Source: Actinomycetota bacterium
GTDB taxonomy: Bacteria > Actinomycetota > Coriobacteriia > Anaerosomatales > JAUXNU01
DNA length: 35,115 nucleotides
Reading direction: 5' to 3'
Assembly: GCA_030682655.1 (NCBI GenBank)
Contig: JAUXNU010000050.1
Coordinates: 1 to 35,115, forward strand
In this document: piece after piece, positions 1-7,822 of the stretch
Numbering within the stretch: the first letter of the stretch is position 1
Layout: every line of letters begins with the position of its first letter
Program-made: the position numbers and the translations under genes
Notes under the pieces: generated by a model
Database searches by the model: none
What the model was told of the DNA's origin: nothing
What the model saw: the letters and a program-made list of their open reading frames with translations, nothing else

Positions 1-85
1 CCGCCGCCCACAGGCGTCGACGTCTCTCATCGAACTCTCCCGCGAGCGCCCGATAGCGCTCTCCGATCGCATGCTCGTTGATCAT
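1..85 (-). CDS. IS transposase, N-terminal fragment (ISAzo13-like), cut by window edge
   Basis: Only the first 28 codons are inside the window; the gene continues past base 1. Reading the minus strand from the ATG at 85 gives MINEHAIGERYRALAGEFDE followed by RRRRLWAA. An opening with an acidic 'I-x-E-R-Y-x-A-L' segment and then 'DER-x-RRLWAA' is what I know from the start of ISAzo13-family DDE transposases. No catalytic residues are visible because the fragment is too short. The upstream sequence has only a weak purine-rich ribosome site. The call rests on family knowledge and a short match; another IS family with a similar N-terminus is possible. Confidence 0.6.
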   Translation of the reverse strand, partial: MINEHAIGERYRALAGEFDERRRRLWAA

Positions 86-138
86 ACGATCTTACTTCGA
101 CATCACCAGCCAATCTCCTACTTGTTGTTTGACGCTTC
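1..138 (-). mobile_element. End of an insertion sequence that probably cut into the CRISPR array
   Basis: The transposase start lies at 85, and the CRISPR pattern resumes abruptly at 139 with the last seven bases of a repeat. The 53 bases between (86-138) fit the untranslated end of an IS element. The boundary at 138/139 is inferred from where repeat identity stops. The other end, the terminal inverted repeat partner and any target duplication are outside the window. Confidence 0.45.
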
Positions 139-541
139 CTAAGACGCGGAAGAGACCGGCGTCGACTACTCGGCCAGCGTAGCACTTCGGAGTGTGGCGG
201 GGAGCTAAGACACAGTCGACAACCGGCACGAGCCACGCTGCAGCGTAGCACTTCGGAGTGTGGCGGGGAGCTAAGACAACCTCACGCTGGGTGAGTGCAT
301 CCCGATCAGCGTAGCACTTCGGAGTGTGGCGGGGAGCTAAGACCCACTAGCAGAGAGGAGGCGCAAGTGAGCAAAGCGTAGCACTTCGGAGTGTGGCGGG
401 GAGCTAAGACGCCGGTTGCTGAATACCCACACCGTGCCGTAGCGTAGCACTTCGGAGTGTGGCGGGGAGCTAAGACAGTCGGCGACTGGCGTCCTTCTGC
501 TCCCAAGCGTAGCACTTCGGAGTGTGGCGGGGAGCTAAGAC
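139..541 (-). CRISPR. CRISPR array, six intact 36-bp repeats plus a truncated one; type II-C-like repeat
   Basis: Identical 36-bp repeats lie at 176-211, 242-277, 308-343, 375-410, 441-476 and 506-541. Spacers between them are 29-31 bp and unrelated to each other. A seventh repeat keeps only its last seven bases (ctaagac, 139-145), exactly one 66-bp period before the first intact copy. Read on the minus strand the repeat begins GTCTTAGCTCCCC and ends AGTGCTACGCT. This resembles the type II-C repeat of Neisseria meningitidis, which shares the TAGCTCCC and AGTGCTAC blocks and the 36-bp length. crRNA sense is therefore taken as minus. No cas1, cas2 or cas9 is visible; they may lie beyond the left edge, past the insertion sequence, or be lost. 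Confidence 0.93.
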
Positions 542-573
542 CTGGCGTTCGAGGGATCGGACCTCCGGTCCGA

Positions 574-593
574 CTTAGCTCCCCGCCACACTC
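574..593. repeat. 20-bp inverted partial CRISPR repeat (anti-repeat) beside the array
   Basis: Bases 574-593 are an exact inverted copy of repeat positions 15-34, and lie 32 bases beyond the last repeat. They can pair perfectly with 520-539 in that repeat, forming a long hairpin. The loop contains a smaller hairpin, 557-563 with 567-573 around a tcc loop. On the minus strand this reads anti-repeat, short hairpin, first repeat. It could be an anti-repeat of tracrRNA type, a terminator or processing stem for lysA read-through, or a recombination remnant. There is no T-run, so a classic terminator is less likely. Confidence 0.7.
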
Positions 594-607
594 GCACGGA
601 AAGGGAT

Positions 608-1969
608 CTACCAGACCTCGCACTTCAAGAGGTCCTCGTAGGCTTCCCGCCGCACCACCCAGCGCCAGGATCCATCGCTCACGAACACGACGCCGGGACG
701 CACCTGCTTGTTGTAGTTGCTGCTCATCGACTGGCAGTACGCGCCGGTCGCGCACACACACAGCACGTCTCCGACGTCCGCGCACTGAAGCGGCGCATCG
801 TTGACCACGATGTCCCCGCTCTCACAATGCTTGCCGGCCACCGTCGCCACCATCTCGCGCGGCTGGTCCGCTTTGTTCGCGATCAGCGCCTCGTAGTGGG
901 CGTCGTACAGCGACGTGCGTATGTTGTCGGACATCCCGCCGTCGACCGCAACGTAGGTGCGGATGCCGGGAATCTCCTTGATCGAGCCAACCGCATAGAG
1001 CGTCACCCCTGCGTTGGCCACGATCGAACGTCCAGGCTCGACCGCCATCCTTGGCACGGCAAGGCCCCAGCGCTCGCACTCTTCCTTGATGCCGTCGACC
1101 ACTACCTTCCCGTAGTCCTTCACCGTGGAAGGCTCGTCGGGCAGGCCATACGCGATGCCGAGACCGCCGCCGGTGTCGAGCAGTCGCACCTCGACACCGG
1201 TCTCGTCCTTGATCTCACGCATGAACTCCACGATGACCTGGATCGCCTTGGCGAAGCTGTGAAGCGCGAAGATCTGCGAACCGATGTGCATGTGCAGACC
1301 CTCGAAATCGAGCCCGGGCAACTCGATGGAACGCTTGACGGCCTGCATCGCGAGACCTTGATTGCGCCCGAAACCGAACTTGGAGTCCTCGGCGCCGGTC
1401 ATTATGAAGTCGTGCGTGTCCGCCTCAACGCCCGGAGTCACGCGGATGACCACGCTTTGAGTGACGCCGCGCTCGACTGCCAGCGCGCTCAGACGCTCCA
1501 TCTCCTCGAAGCTGTCCACCACGATGCGCCCGACACCAGCGTCGAGGCATTCGGCGAGTTCGACGGGCGTCTTGTTGTTGCCGTGCACGTAGATGCGCTC
1601 CATCGGGAAGTCCGCGCGCAACGCGAAAGCGAGTTCACCACCGCTCGAGACATCGAGGCAGCAACCCTCCTCGGCGACGAGGCGGCACATCGCGACCGAC
1701 ATGAACGCCTTGCCTGCGTACACCACGTCGACATCGCGCCAGTGATAGGTCGTCCAGCGCACGTATTCCTGAAGCTGATGACGGATGGTCGCCTCGTCCA
1801 TGACATAGACGGCGGTCCCCACCTCGTGAGCGATTGCGACGGTGTCGACGCCGCCGATCCAAAGATGCCCGTCGCGCACCTCCGCGGTCATCGGAAGGAC
1901 CGACATAAGATCGGCTGCGGTCTTGCGATCGGGTACTGCCGGAGGACGCGGTTCGGATGGTCTGCCCAT
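608..1969 (-). CDS. lysA: Diaminopimelate decarboxylase
   Basis: This cytosolic PLP enzyme makes L-lysine from meso-diaminopimelate, the last step of lysine synthesis. The 453-residue protein has the fold type III alanine-racemase-like barrel with the PLP lysine in YAGKAF (K87), HIGSQ (229-232), the phosphate-binding GGGLGI (267-272), EPGR (311-314) and the cross-subunit CESGD (382-386), followed by GAYCQSMSSNYN. Length is slightly above the usual 410-440 because of a short N-terminal extension; the ATG at 1969 follows a gggag site at good distance, but M22 or M27 could also serve. It lies downstream of argS on the same strand. Its stop codon is only 15 bases from the inverted CRISPR repeat, so its transcript would run into the array in crRNA sense. 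Confidence 0.95.
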   Translation of the reverse strand: MGRPSEPRPPAVPDRKTAADLMSVLPMTAEVRDGHLWIGGVDTVAIAHEVGTAVYVMDEATIRHQLQEYVRWTTYHWRDVDVVYAGKAFMSVAMCRLVAEEGCCLDVSSGGELAFALRADFPMERIYVHGNNKTPVELAECLDAGVGRIVVDSFEEMERLSALAVERGVTQSVVIRVTPGVEADTHDFIMTGAEDSKFGFGRNQGLAMQAVKRSIELPGLDFEGLHMHIGSQIFALHSFAKAIQVIVEFMREIKDETGVEVRLLDTGGGLGIAYGLPDEPSTVKDYGKVVVDGIKEECERWGLAVPRMAVEPGRSIVANAGVTLYAVGSIKEIPGIRTYVAVDGGMSDNIRTSLYDAHYEALIANKADQPREMVATVAGKHCESGDIVVNDAPLQCADVGDVLCVCATGAYCQSMSSNYNKQVRPGVVFVSDGSWRWVVRREAYEDLLKCEVW

Positions 1970-2096
1970 GGCTCTCTCCCACTTCGTCTGCCGCCTCGAT
2001 CGCGGTCGGCTCCCTCTCCGTGTGAGTTAGTCTACACTAAGTTCATCGCTTTGCAAGCATTACGCCAAGGAACCCGTCGCCGGTCTCCCCGCGCCG

Positions 2097-3809
2097 CTAC
2101 ATCCGATCCGGAGCGCTGACCCCAACGAGTCCGAGCACCGCGGCAAGCGCGATTCGCGTGGCATCCACCGCGGCGAGCCGCGCGGCCGTGAGCTCGGGAT
2201 TCTCGGAGTCGACAACGCGGCACTGCGCGTAGAACTGGTGGAAAGCTGCGGCGAGCTCCTCGGCATAGGTCGTGAGCTTGTGCGGCGCGAGCTTGACGGC
2301 GGCGATCTCCACAACCTCCTCGAACTCTGCGAGTTTGCGCATGAGCGCGAGTTCGGCCTCACCGTCGAGCAGGTGGAGCGGGGCATCATCGCGTACGAGT
2401 TCACGAGCTGTCGCCGCGATGTCGACGTCCGTGTCGGCCGTATCCGCGCCAGCCGCCTTGCGAAGGATCGCGCAGATGCGCGCATGCGCGTACTGGACGT
2501 AGAACACGGGGTTCTCGCTGGACTGCTCGGTCGCAAGCGTGATGTCGAAATCGAGCGGCTGGTCGGTGCTCCGGCGCAGGAAGAAGTAGCGCGCAGCGTC
2601 GGCGCCGACCTCGTCGAGCAGGTCATCGAAGGTAACCATCTCGCCCGTGCGTTTGGACATGCGAACGACTTCGCCATCTCGGAACAGCGTCACCAGCTGG
2701 CCGATGACGAGATCGAGCTGGCCCGGATGGCCGAGGGCCGCAGCTGCGGCTTCCATGCGCTTCACATAGCCGTGGTGATCAGCGCCCCACAGATCGATGA
2801 CGCGGTCGAAGCCACGGTCGAACTTGTCCTTGTGGTACGCGACGTCAGCGGCGAAGTATGTGTACTCGCCGTCGGCCTTCCGCATCACACGGTCCTTGTC
2901 GTCTCCGAAGTCCGTGGAGCGGAACCAGACCGCGCCGTCCTTGTCGAACACGTATCCGGCCTCGCGCAGCGCTTCGATCCCCTGCTCAACGGCGCTCGGC
3001 GCACCGCCCGCGCCCGGTTCGTGCAGCGTGCGCTCCGAGAACCACACGTCGAAGTCGACACCCATTCCGCCTAGCACACGCTTGAGGTGCGCTAGAACCT
3101 GCGCGTATGCCTGCTCCTTGAAGTGCGCCTCGCGCTCCTCGGCAGGTACGCCGATCCATGCCTCACCCTCGGCCTCTAGTATCTCGCGAGCGATGTCGGT
3201 GATGTAGGCGCCTTGGTACCAGTCCTCGGCGAACTCGACCTCGTGACCTGTGAGCTCCATGTACCTTGCGGCGACGGACTTCGCGAAGATCTCCATCTGC
3301 ACGCCCGCGTCGTTGATGTAGAACTCGCGCTGCACGTCCCAGCCGGCATGCGCGAGCACGCGCGCGATGCCGTCACCGAGAGCTGCCCAGCGTCCGTGGC
3401 CGACATGCATCGGGCCGACAGGGTTCGCCGAGACGAACTCGACCTGGACTCGCTTGCCCTCGCCGATCTCGACCCGCCCGAAGTCGCTGCCTTTCGTGCG
3501 CGCCTCAACGACCACGCGCTGCAACGCATGGGCGGAAAGGCGGATGTTGATGAAGCCCGGACCCGCGATCTCGACGGCGTCAACGTCCGGGTGACCCGCC
3601 ATCCTCGCGGCAACGACCTCGGCAACCTGCCGAGGAGCCATGCCTGCGGCCTTTGCGAGACGCATGGCGATATTGGTCGCCCAGTCACCGTGATCCGGGT
3701 CGCGCGGACGCTCCAGATGGGGCTCGGGGATCTCGTCTAGTGCGATCTCTCCACTGCTGGCAGCGTCAACGAGCGCGGCACGAACGAGTTCGCGGAGTAC
3801 GTCGATCAC
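2097..3809 (-). CDS. argS: Arginyl-tRNA synthetase
   Basis: This cytosolic class I synthetase charges tRNA-Arg. In 570 residues it shows the N-terminal Arg-tRNA synthetase domain (about 1-90), the HIGH-type motif as HVGH (135-138) inside SANPVGPMHVGHGR, and the KMSKS-type loop as RMSKR (383-387). A C-terminal DALR anticodon-binding domain runs from about 450 to the end. Length is typical. The start is a GTG preceded by a gagg site. argS followed by lysA or other amino acid genes is a common bacterial arrangement; the 127-base gap to lysA shows no clear terminator. It is divergent from fhs. Confidence 0.96.
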   Translation of the reverse strand: MIDVLRELVRAALVDAASSGEIALDEIPEPHLERPRDPDHGDWATNIAMRLAKAAGMAPRQVAEVVAARMAGHPDVDAVEIAGPGFINIRLSAHALQRVVVEARTKGSDFGRVEIGEGKRVQVEFVSANPVGPMHVGHGRWAALGDGIARVLAHAGWDVQREFYINDAGVQMEIFAKSVAARYMELTGHEVEFAEDWYQGAYITDIAREILEAEGEAWIGVPAEEREAHFKEQAYAQVLAHLKRVLGGMGVDFDVWFSERTLHEPGAGGAPSAVEQGIEALREAGYVFDKDGAVWFRSTDFGDDKDRVMRKADGEYTYFAADVAYHKDKFDRGFDRVIDLWGADHHGYVKRMEAAAAALGHPGQLDLVIGQLVTLFRDGEVVRMSKRTGEMVTFDDLLDEVGADAARYFFLRRSTDQPLDFDITLATEQSSENPVFYVQYAHARICAILRKAAGADTADTDVDIAATARELVRDDAPLHLLDGEAELALMRKLAEFEEVVEIAAVKLAPHKLTTYAEELAAAFHQFYAQCRVVDSENPELTAARLAAVDATRIALAAVLGLVGVSAPDRM

Positions 3810-4141
3810 GCAGCAACCTCTCTTGGGCTCATATGCGCTGATTCATGGGGGTCTAGGATAGCGGTAAGCGATGTGGCGAGCAAAAGAGGGGGGCGCTGGG
3901 CGCGTACTCCGGTAGGAGCGCGCATCAAACGTGAACGGCAACTGGTAATTCCTGCCACACGCTCACCTCACTGCCTGCCTCCGCTGACCGATGATGGCGA
4001 CCACTCGCACGGGGGACTCGCGCACTCGACCCTATTGGCGCTAGGCTAGCCAGACAACCCCCTGCGTCACGGGGGACATGTCGACGTATCCCTGAATCGG
4101 CACGCCCACAGGCCTGGAACGCGTCACTGGAGGTAAACCCG
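3810..4141. other. Divergent intergenic region between argS and fhs
   Basis: These 332 bases hold no convincing gene. The left part carries the likely argS promoter. The right part is the leader of the Wood-Ljungdahl block: a short hairpin with five C-G pairs (4058-4062 with 4071-4075) and a strong GGAGGT ribosome site about seven bases before the fhs ATG. I found no good -35/-10 pair for fhs and no recognisable riboswitch. Because the gene block of 27.7 kb starts here, this is the most likely control region for the pathway. Confidence 0.6.
3855..3883 (-). promoter_or_regulatory. Possible sigma-70-type promoter for argS-lysA
   Basis: On the minus strand TTGCTC (3878-3883) and TATCCT (3855-3860) are separated by exactly 17 bases and lie about 45 bases before the argS GTG. 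Three of six -35 and four of six -10 positions match consensus. The call is by pattern only. Confidence 0.35.
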
Positions 4142-5836
4142 ATGAAGTCAGACCTGCAGATCGCTCAGGAAGCCACGCTCCGCCCGATCGTCGACGTCGC
4201 CGCAGAGATAGGCATCGGCGCAGACCGCTTGGAGCTCTACGGGCAGTACAAGGCCAAGGTCTCGCTGGACGTCCTCGACAGCCTTGCCGACCGTCCGCAG
4301 GGCCGCTACATCGACGTGACCGCAATCAATCCCACTCCGCTCGGCGAGGGCAAGACGGTCACGACCGTCGGCCTTGGCCAGGCGCTGAAGTACATCGGCA
4401 AGAACGTCATCACCTGCATCCGTCAGCCTTCTTTGGGGCCGGTCTTCGGCATCAAGGGCGGGGCAGCGGGCGGTGGCTACTCGCAGGTCATCCCCATGGA
4501 GGACTTCAACCTGCACCTGACGGGCGACGTACACGCCGTCACGATGGCCAACAACCTGCTCGCCGCCTACATCGACAACCACATCTACCAGGACAACGAC
4601 CTCGATATCGACCCGCATTCCATCACGTGGCGCCGGGTCGTCGATCTCAACGATCGCGCACTCCGGAATGTCGTTGTCGGACTGGGCAGCAAGCTCGACG
4701 GCGTGCCGCGCGAGACCGGCTTCGACATCTCCGTCGCGAGCGAGGTCATGGCGGTACTCGCGATGGCCACGGACCTGCAAGACATGCGCAAGCGACTGGG
4801 CCGCATCGTGATCGGCACGAACTCCGCAGGCGAACCCGTCACTGCTGAGGATCTCAAGTGCGCCGGCGCGATGACCGTGCTCATGAAGGACGCCATCAAG
4901 CCCAACCTCATGCAGAACCTCGAGGGTGGCGCCGTGTTCGTTCACGCAGGCCCGTTCGCCAACATCGCGCAGGGCAACAACTCGATCATCGCTGACAAGA
5001 TCGCGCTGAAGATCGCCGACTACGTCGTGACCGAGTCCGGCTTCGGGGCAGACATGGGCGCCGAGAAGTTCATGAACCTCAAGTGCCGTGCCTCCGGCCT
5101 GCGTCCCGACTGCGCAGTCATCGTGGCGACCGTGCGCGCACTCAAGTCCCACTCAGGCAAGTTCGAGGTCCGTCCTGGCAAGCCGCTCGACGAGCGCCTC
5201 AAGACCGAAGACCTCGAGAGCCTGGCTGAGGGCATCGTCAACCTCGAGAAGCACATCGAGAACATGAAGAAGTTCGGAATACCGGTCGTCACGGTCGTCA
5301 ACCATTTCCCGACCGATACGCAAGCCGAGCACGACTTCATCAAGGAGCGCGCCTTGGCAGCAGGATCGGACTTCGCGGTCACACACAAGGTGCACGCCGA
5401 TGGCGGCGCCGGTGGCGAGGAACTCGCCCGCGCCGTTGTGGAAGCATGCGAGCTACCGAAGGACTTCCGGTTCCTCTACACGGACGAGGCGTCCATCAAG
5501 GAGAAGATCGAGGCCATCGCCACCGAGATCTACGGGGCGGACGGAGTCGACTTTCTGCCCGCCGCGGAGGCCAAGGTCAAGCTCTACACCGACATGGGCT
5601 TCTCCAATCTGCCCATTTGCATGGCAAAGACACATCTGTCCTTGTCCCACGACCCGGCACTCAAGGGTCGTCCGACGGGTTGGCGTCTGCCCATCCGCGA
5701 CATCCGCGCCAGCGTAGGCGCGGGATTCCTCTACCCGCTATGCGGGGACATGCGCACGATGCCCGGCCTACCCAAGACACCCGCCGGCGATCATATCGAC
5801 ATCGACGAGCACGGCAACGTTGTGGGTCTCTTCTAG
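4142..5836 (+). CDS. fhs: Formate-tetrahydrofolate ligase
   Basis: This cytosolic enzyme joins formate to tetrahydrofolate with ATP, giving 10-formyl-THF. It is the first folate step of the methyl branch. The 564-residue protein is of usual length (about 555-560). It has the phosphate-binding loop TPLGEGKT (65-72), then QPSLGPVFGIKGGAAGGG, the DVHAVT segment and the AGPFANIAQG-N-N-S region, all standard for the family. The ATG follows a strong GGAGGT site. It is the first gene of the long + strand block and follows the only large intergenic gap, so it probably opens the operon; acsV starts 38 bases after its stop. Confidence 0.97.
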   Translation: MKSDLQIAQEATLRPIVDVAAEIGIGADRLELYGQYKAKVSLDVLDSLADRPQGRYIDVTAINPTPLGEGKTVTTVGLGQALKYIGKNVITCIRQPSLGPVFGIKGGAAGGGYSQVIPMEDFNLHLTGDVHAVTMANNLLAAYIDNHIYQDNDLDIDPHSITWRRVVDLNDRALRNVVVGLGSKLDGVPRETGFDISVASEVMAVLAMATDLQDMRKRLGRIVIGTNSAGEPVTAEDLKCAGAMTVLMKDAIKPNLMQNLEGGAVFVHAGPFANIAQGNNSIIADKIALKIADYVVTESGFGADMGAEKFMNLKCRASGLRPDCAVIVATVRALKSHSGKFEVRPGKPLDERLKTEDLESLAEGIVNLEKHIENMKKFGIPVVTVVNHFPTDTQAEHDFIKERALAAGSDFAVTHKVHADGGAGGEELARAVVEACELPKDFRFLYTDEASIKEKIEAIATEIYGADGVDFLPAAEAKVKLYTDMGFSNLPICMAKTHLSLSHDPALKGRPTGWRLPIRDIRASVGAGFLYPLCGDMRTMPGLPKTPAGDHIDIDEHGNVVGLF

Positions 5837-5874
5837 TCCGCCCGTGACACAGCGACAGAAAAGAGACACGTTTC

Positions 5875-7821
5875 ATGCCCAGGGTGACCTTCATCCCAGA
5901 CGACGTCGTTGTGGACGTGCAGCACGGAGAGAACCTCCTGCGCGCGGCCATGATGGCCGACGTCCAAGTGACGGCGACCTGTGGCGGCGACGGGACCTGC
6001 GGCAAGTGCCGGATGATCGTGGAACAGGGAGAGGCGCAGTCGTCTTCTTCGGCACGCTTGACTAACGAGCAGGTCGCAGGCGGGTACGTCCTCGGATGCA
6101 CGACCGAAGTCACCGGCGACCTCATCGTGCGAATCCCCCCGGAGGCCCGACCGGGTGTCGCTCCGTCCCGTGCACGCTCACGCCGAACCGTCGCAGCGTT
6201 GCTGACCGCCGAGGAGCACGCCGCGCGGGTGCCCTCGACGAAATCCGACCCACCCGCGCGCAAGCTCTACATCGAACTCCCGCGCCCGAACCTCAGCGAC
6301 AACGCCGACAGCGTCAGCCGACTTCAGATCGCCCTGCGTCGCGCGTACCGCCTGGGCGACACGGTCTGCTCTCTGGAGACGATCAGGCAGACTTCGCAGG
6401 CGATGCGCGATGGCGACTGGAACGTCACCGCACTCGTCGTCGAGCCGCACCGCGGCATACCGATCATCGCCGGCGTCGAACCGGGTGACACGACAGCATG
6501 TCAGTACGCTGTCGCAGTCGACATCGGCACGACCACCGTGGAAGTCGCGCTCGTCGACATGGCGGCAGAAACCGTCCGGGCGCAGTGTTCCGAGTACAAC
6601 CGCCAGGTGAAACTGGGCGATGACGTGATAACGCGGATAATCGCAAGCAGCTCCCCGGAGGGCTTGGTCGAGCTGCAAGACCTGGTTGCGGAGACGGTCA
6701 CACACCTGGTCAACCAGGTGTGTGAGGAAGCCGACGTCCCCGTCGAGCAGCTGAGCGCGTATGTAGTCGCCGGCAACACGGTAATGACGCATCTGCTCTA
6801 CGGCGTGTCGCCCGCGAGCATTCGTGGCGAACCCTACGTCCCGGTCGCCACGACCTTCCCGCTCGTGCCGGCGACCCGACTCGGCCTGCCGGGCGGTCCC
6901 GCCACACTCGTCATCGCGATGCCCTGTCCCGCGAGCTGGCTCGGAGGCGACATCGTCGCAGGCGTGCTCGCGGCGGGGATTCCGTGGACCGATCATCTCA
7001 CCCTGTTCGTCGACATCGGCACGAACGGCGAGATCGTACTCGCCGACCGCGATTGGCTAATCGCATGCTCGTGCTCGGCCGGCCCTGCGTTCGAGGGCGC
7101 CGGTATCTTGCACGGGATGCGCGCGGCGGAGGGCGCCATCGAGCAGGTGCGCATCGATTCGGAGACGCTGGAACCCGCGATACTCACGATCGGCAGCGTC
7201 AAGCCGCTGGGAATCTGCGGAAGCGGATTGATCGACTGCGTCTCAGAGCTCTTCCTCACCGGCGCCCTTGAACGCAACGGCCGATTCGCCTCCCGCACGG
7301 AATCCTTCTCTCGCATGCAGGTTGGCGAGCGCGGCCCGGAGTACGTGCTCGTACGTGCCGAGGACAGCGGGACCGGGTCCGCCATCGTGCTGACCGAGAC
7401 CGACATCGAGAGCCTCATGCGTGCCAAGGCGGCTATCCACGCAGGCATCAGCGTGCTGGCCGAGTGCGTGGACGTCGACATCGAGCAGGTCGAGGAGGTC
7501 ATCGTGGCCGGCGGCTTCGGCCACTACCTGGATCTCGAGCGGGTGATGGCCCTTGGCATGCTGCCGGAGCTGCCCGTGGAGCGGTTCGCCTTCATCGGAA
7601 ACGGTTCGCTTCTCGGAGCCCGACGCGTGGCGACATCGAGCGAGATGCTCAGGAAGGCCCACAAGATCTCGGAGATGATGACCTACGTCGAACTCTCGGT
7701 GAACGCCGGATTCATGGACCAGTACGTGTCTTCCCTCTTCCTACCCCACACCGATCTGACCCGGTTCCCGCGTTCGCAGGAGCTGCTCGAAGAGCGCTCT
7801 GCGATCAAGGGGGCGAGCTGA
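5875..7821 (+). CDS. acsV: Corrinoid protein reductive activator (AcsV/RACo-like)
   Basis: This ATP-dependent activator brings the inactive Co(II) form of the corrinoid iron-sulfur protein back to Co(I). The 648-residue protein begins with a plant-type [2Fe-2S] ferredoxin domain holding C36, C42, C45 and C75. A linker follows, then an ASKHA ATPase-like part starting with AVDIGTTTVEVALVD near residue 213 and continuing through DIGTNGEI and AGGFGHYLDLE, the C-terminal region known as DUF4445. Length and domain order match RACo of acetogens. The gene sits between fhs and the nickel ATPase gene, whose ATG follows its stop by one base, so the two are probably translated together. The partner AcsCD is encoded in the same block. 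Confidence 0.92.
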   Translation: MPRVTFIPDDVVVDVQHGENLLRAAMMADVQVTATCGGDGTCGKCRMIVEQGEAQSSSSARLTNEQVAGGYVLGCTTEVTGDLIVRIPPEARPGVAPSRARSRRTVAALLTAEEHAARVPSTKSDPPARKLYIELPRPNLSDNADSVSRLQIALRRAYRLGDTVCSLETIRQTSQAMRDGDWNVTALVVEPHRGIPIIAGVEPGDTTACQYAVAVDIGTTTVEVALVDMAAETVRAQCSEYNRQVKLGDDVITRIIASSSPEGLVELQDLVAETVTHLVNQVCEEADVPVEQLSAYVVAGNTVMTHLLYGVSPASIRGEPYVPVATTFPLVPATRLGLPGGPATLVIAMPCPASWLGGDIVAGVLAAGIPWTDHLTLFVDIGTNGEIVLADRDWLIACSCSAGPAFEGAGILHGMRAAEGAIEQVRIDSETLEPAILTIGSVKPLGICGSGLIDCVSELFLTGALERNGRFASRTESFSRMQVGERGPEYVLVRAEDSGTGSAIVLTETDIESLMRAKAAIHAGISVLAECVDVDIEQVEEVIVAGGFGHYLDLERVMALGMLPELPVERFAFIGNGSLLGARRVATSSEMLRKAHKISEMMTYVELSVNAGFMDQYVSSLFLPHTDLTRFPRSQELLEERSAIKGAS

Positions 7822-7822
7822 C

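Noticed and set aside
110-138. A naturally degenerate terminal repeat spanning 110-145
   Set aside because: Only the last seven bases match; the other 29 match at about chance level, so truncation by the IS fits better, though degeneration is not excluded.
1-142. C-terminal end of cas1 or cas2 in a + strand frame (open from base 2 to the stop at 140)
   Set aside because: The 46-codon product does not resemble Cas1 or Cas2, and the minus-strand transposase start overlapping it is a much better match.
344-374. Self-targeting by spacer 3, which shares 13 bases (gaggcgcaagtga) with the fdhA start region at 29110
   Set aside because: The match is short and consists of a ribosome site plus GTG start pattern, which recurs by chance; the rest of the spacer differs.
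520-593. Rho-independent terminator at the array end
   Set aside because: The stem is strong, but no T-run follows on either strand, so a classic terminator is not supported.
827-2119. Long + strand open frame (430 codons) over lysA
   Set aside because: It is antisense to lysA, whose motifs are complete; the translated product has no domain pattern. High GC makes long antisense frames common.
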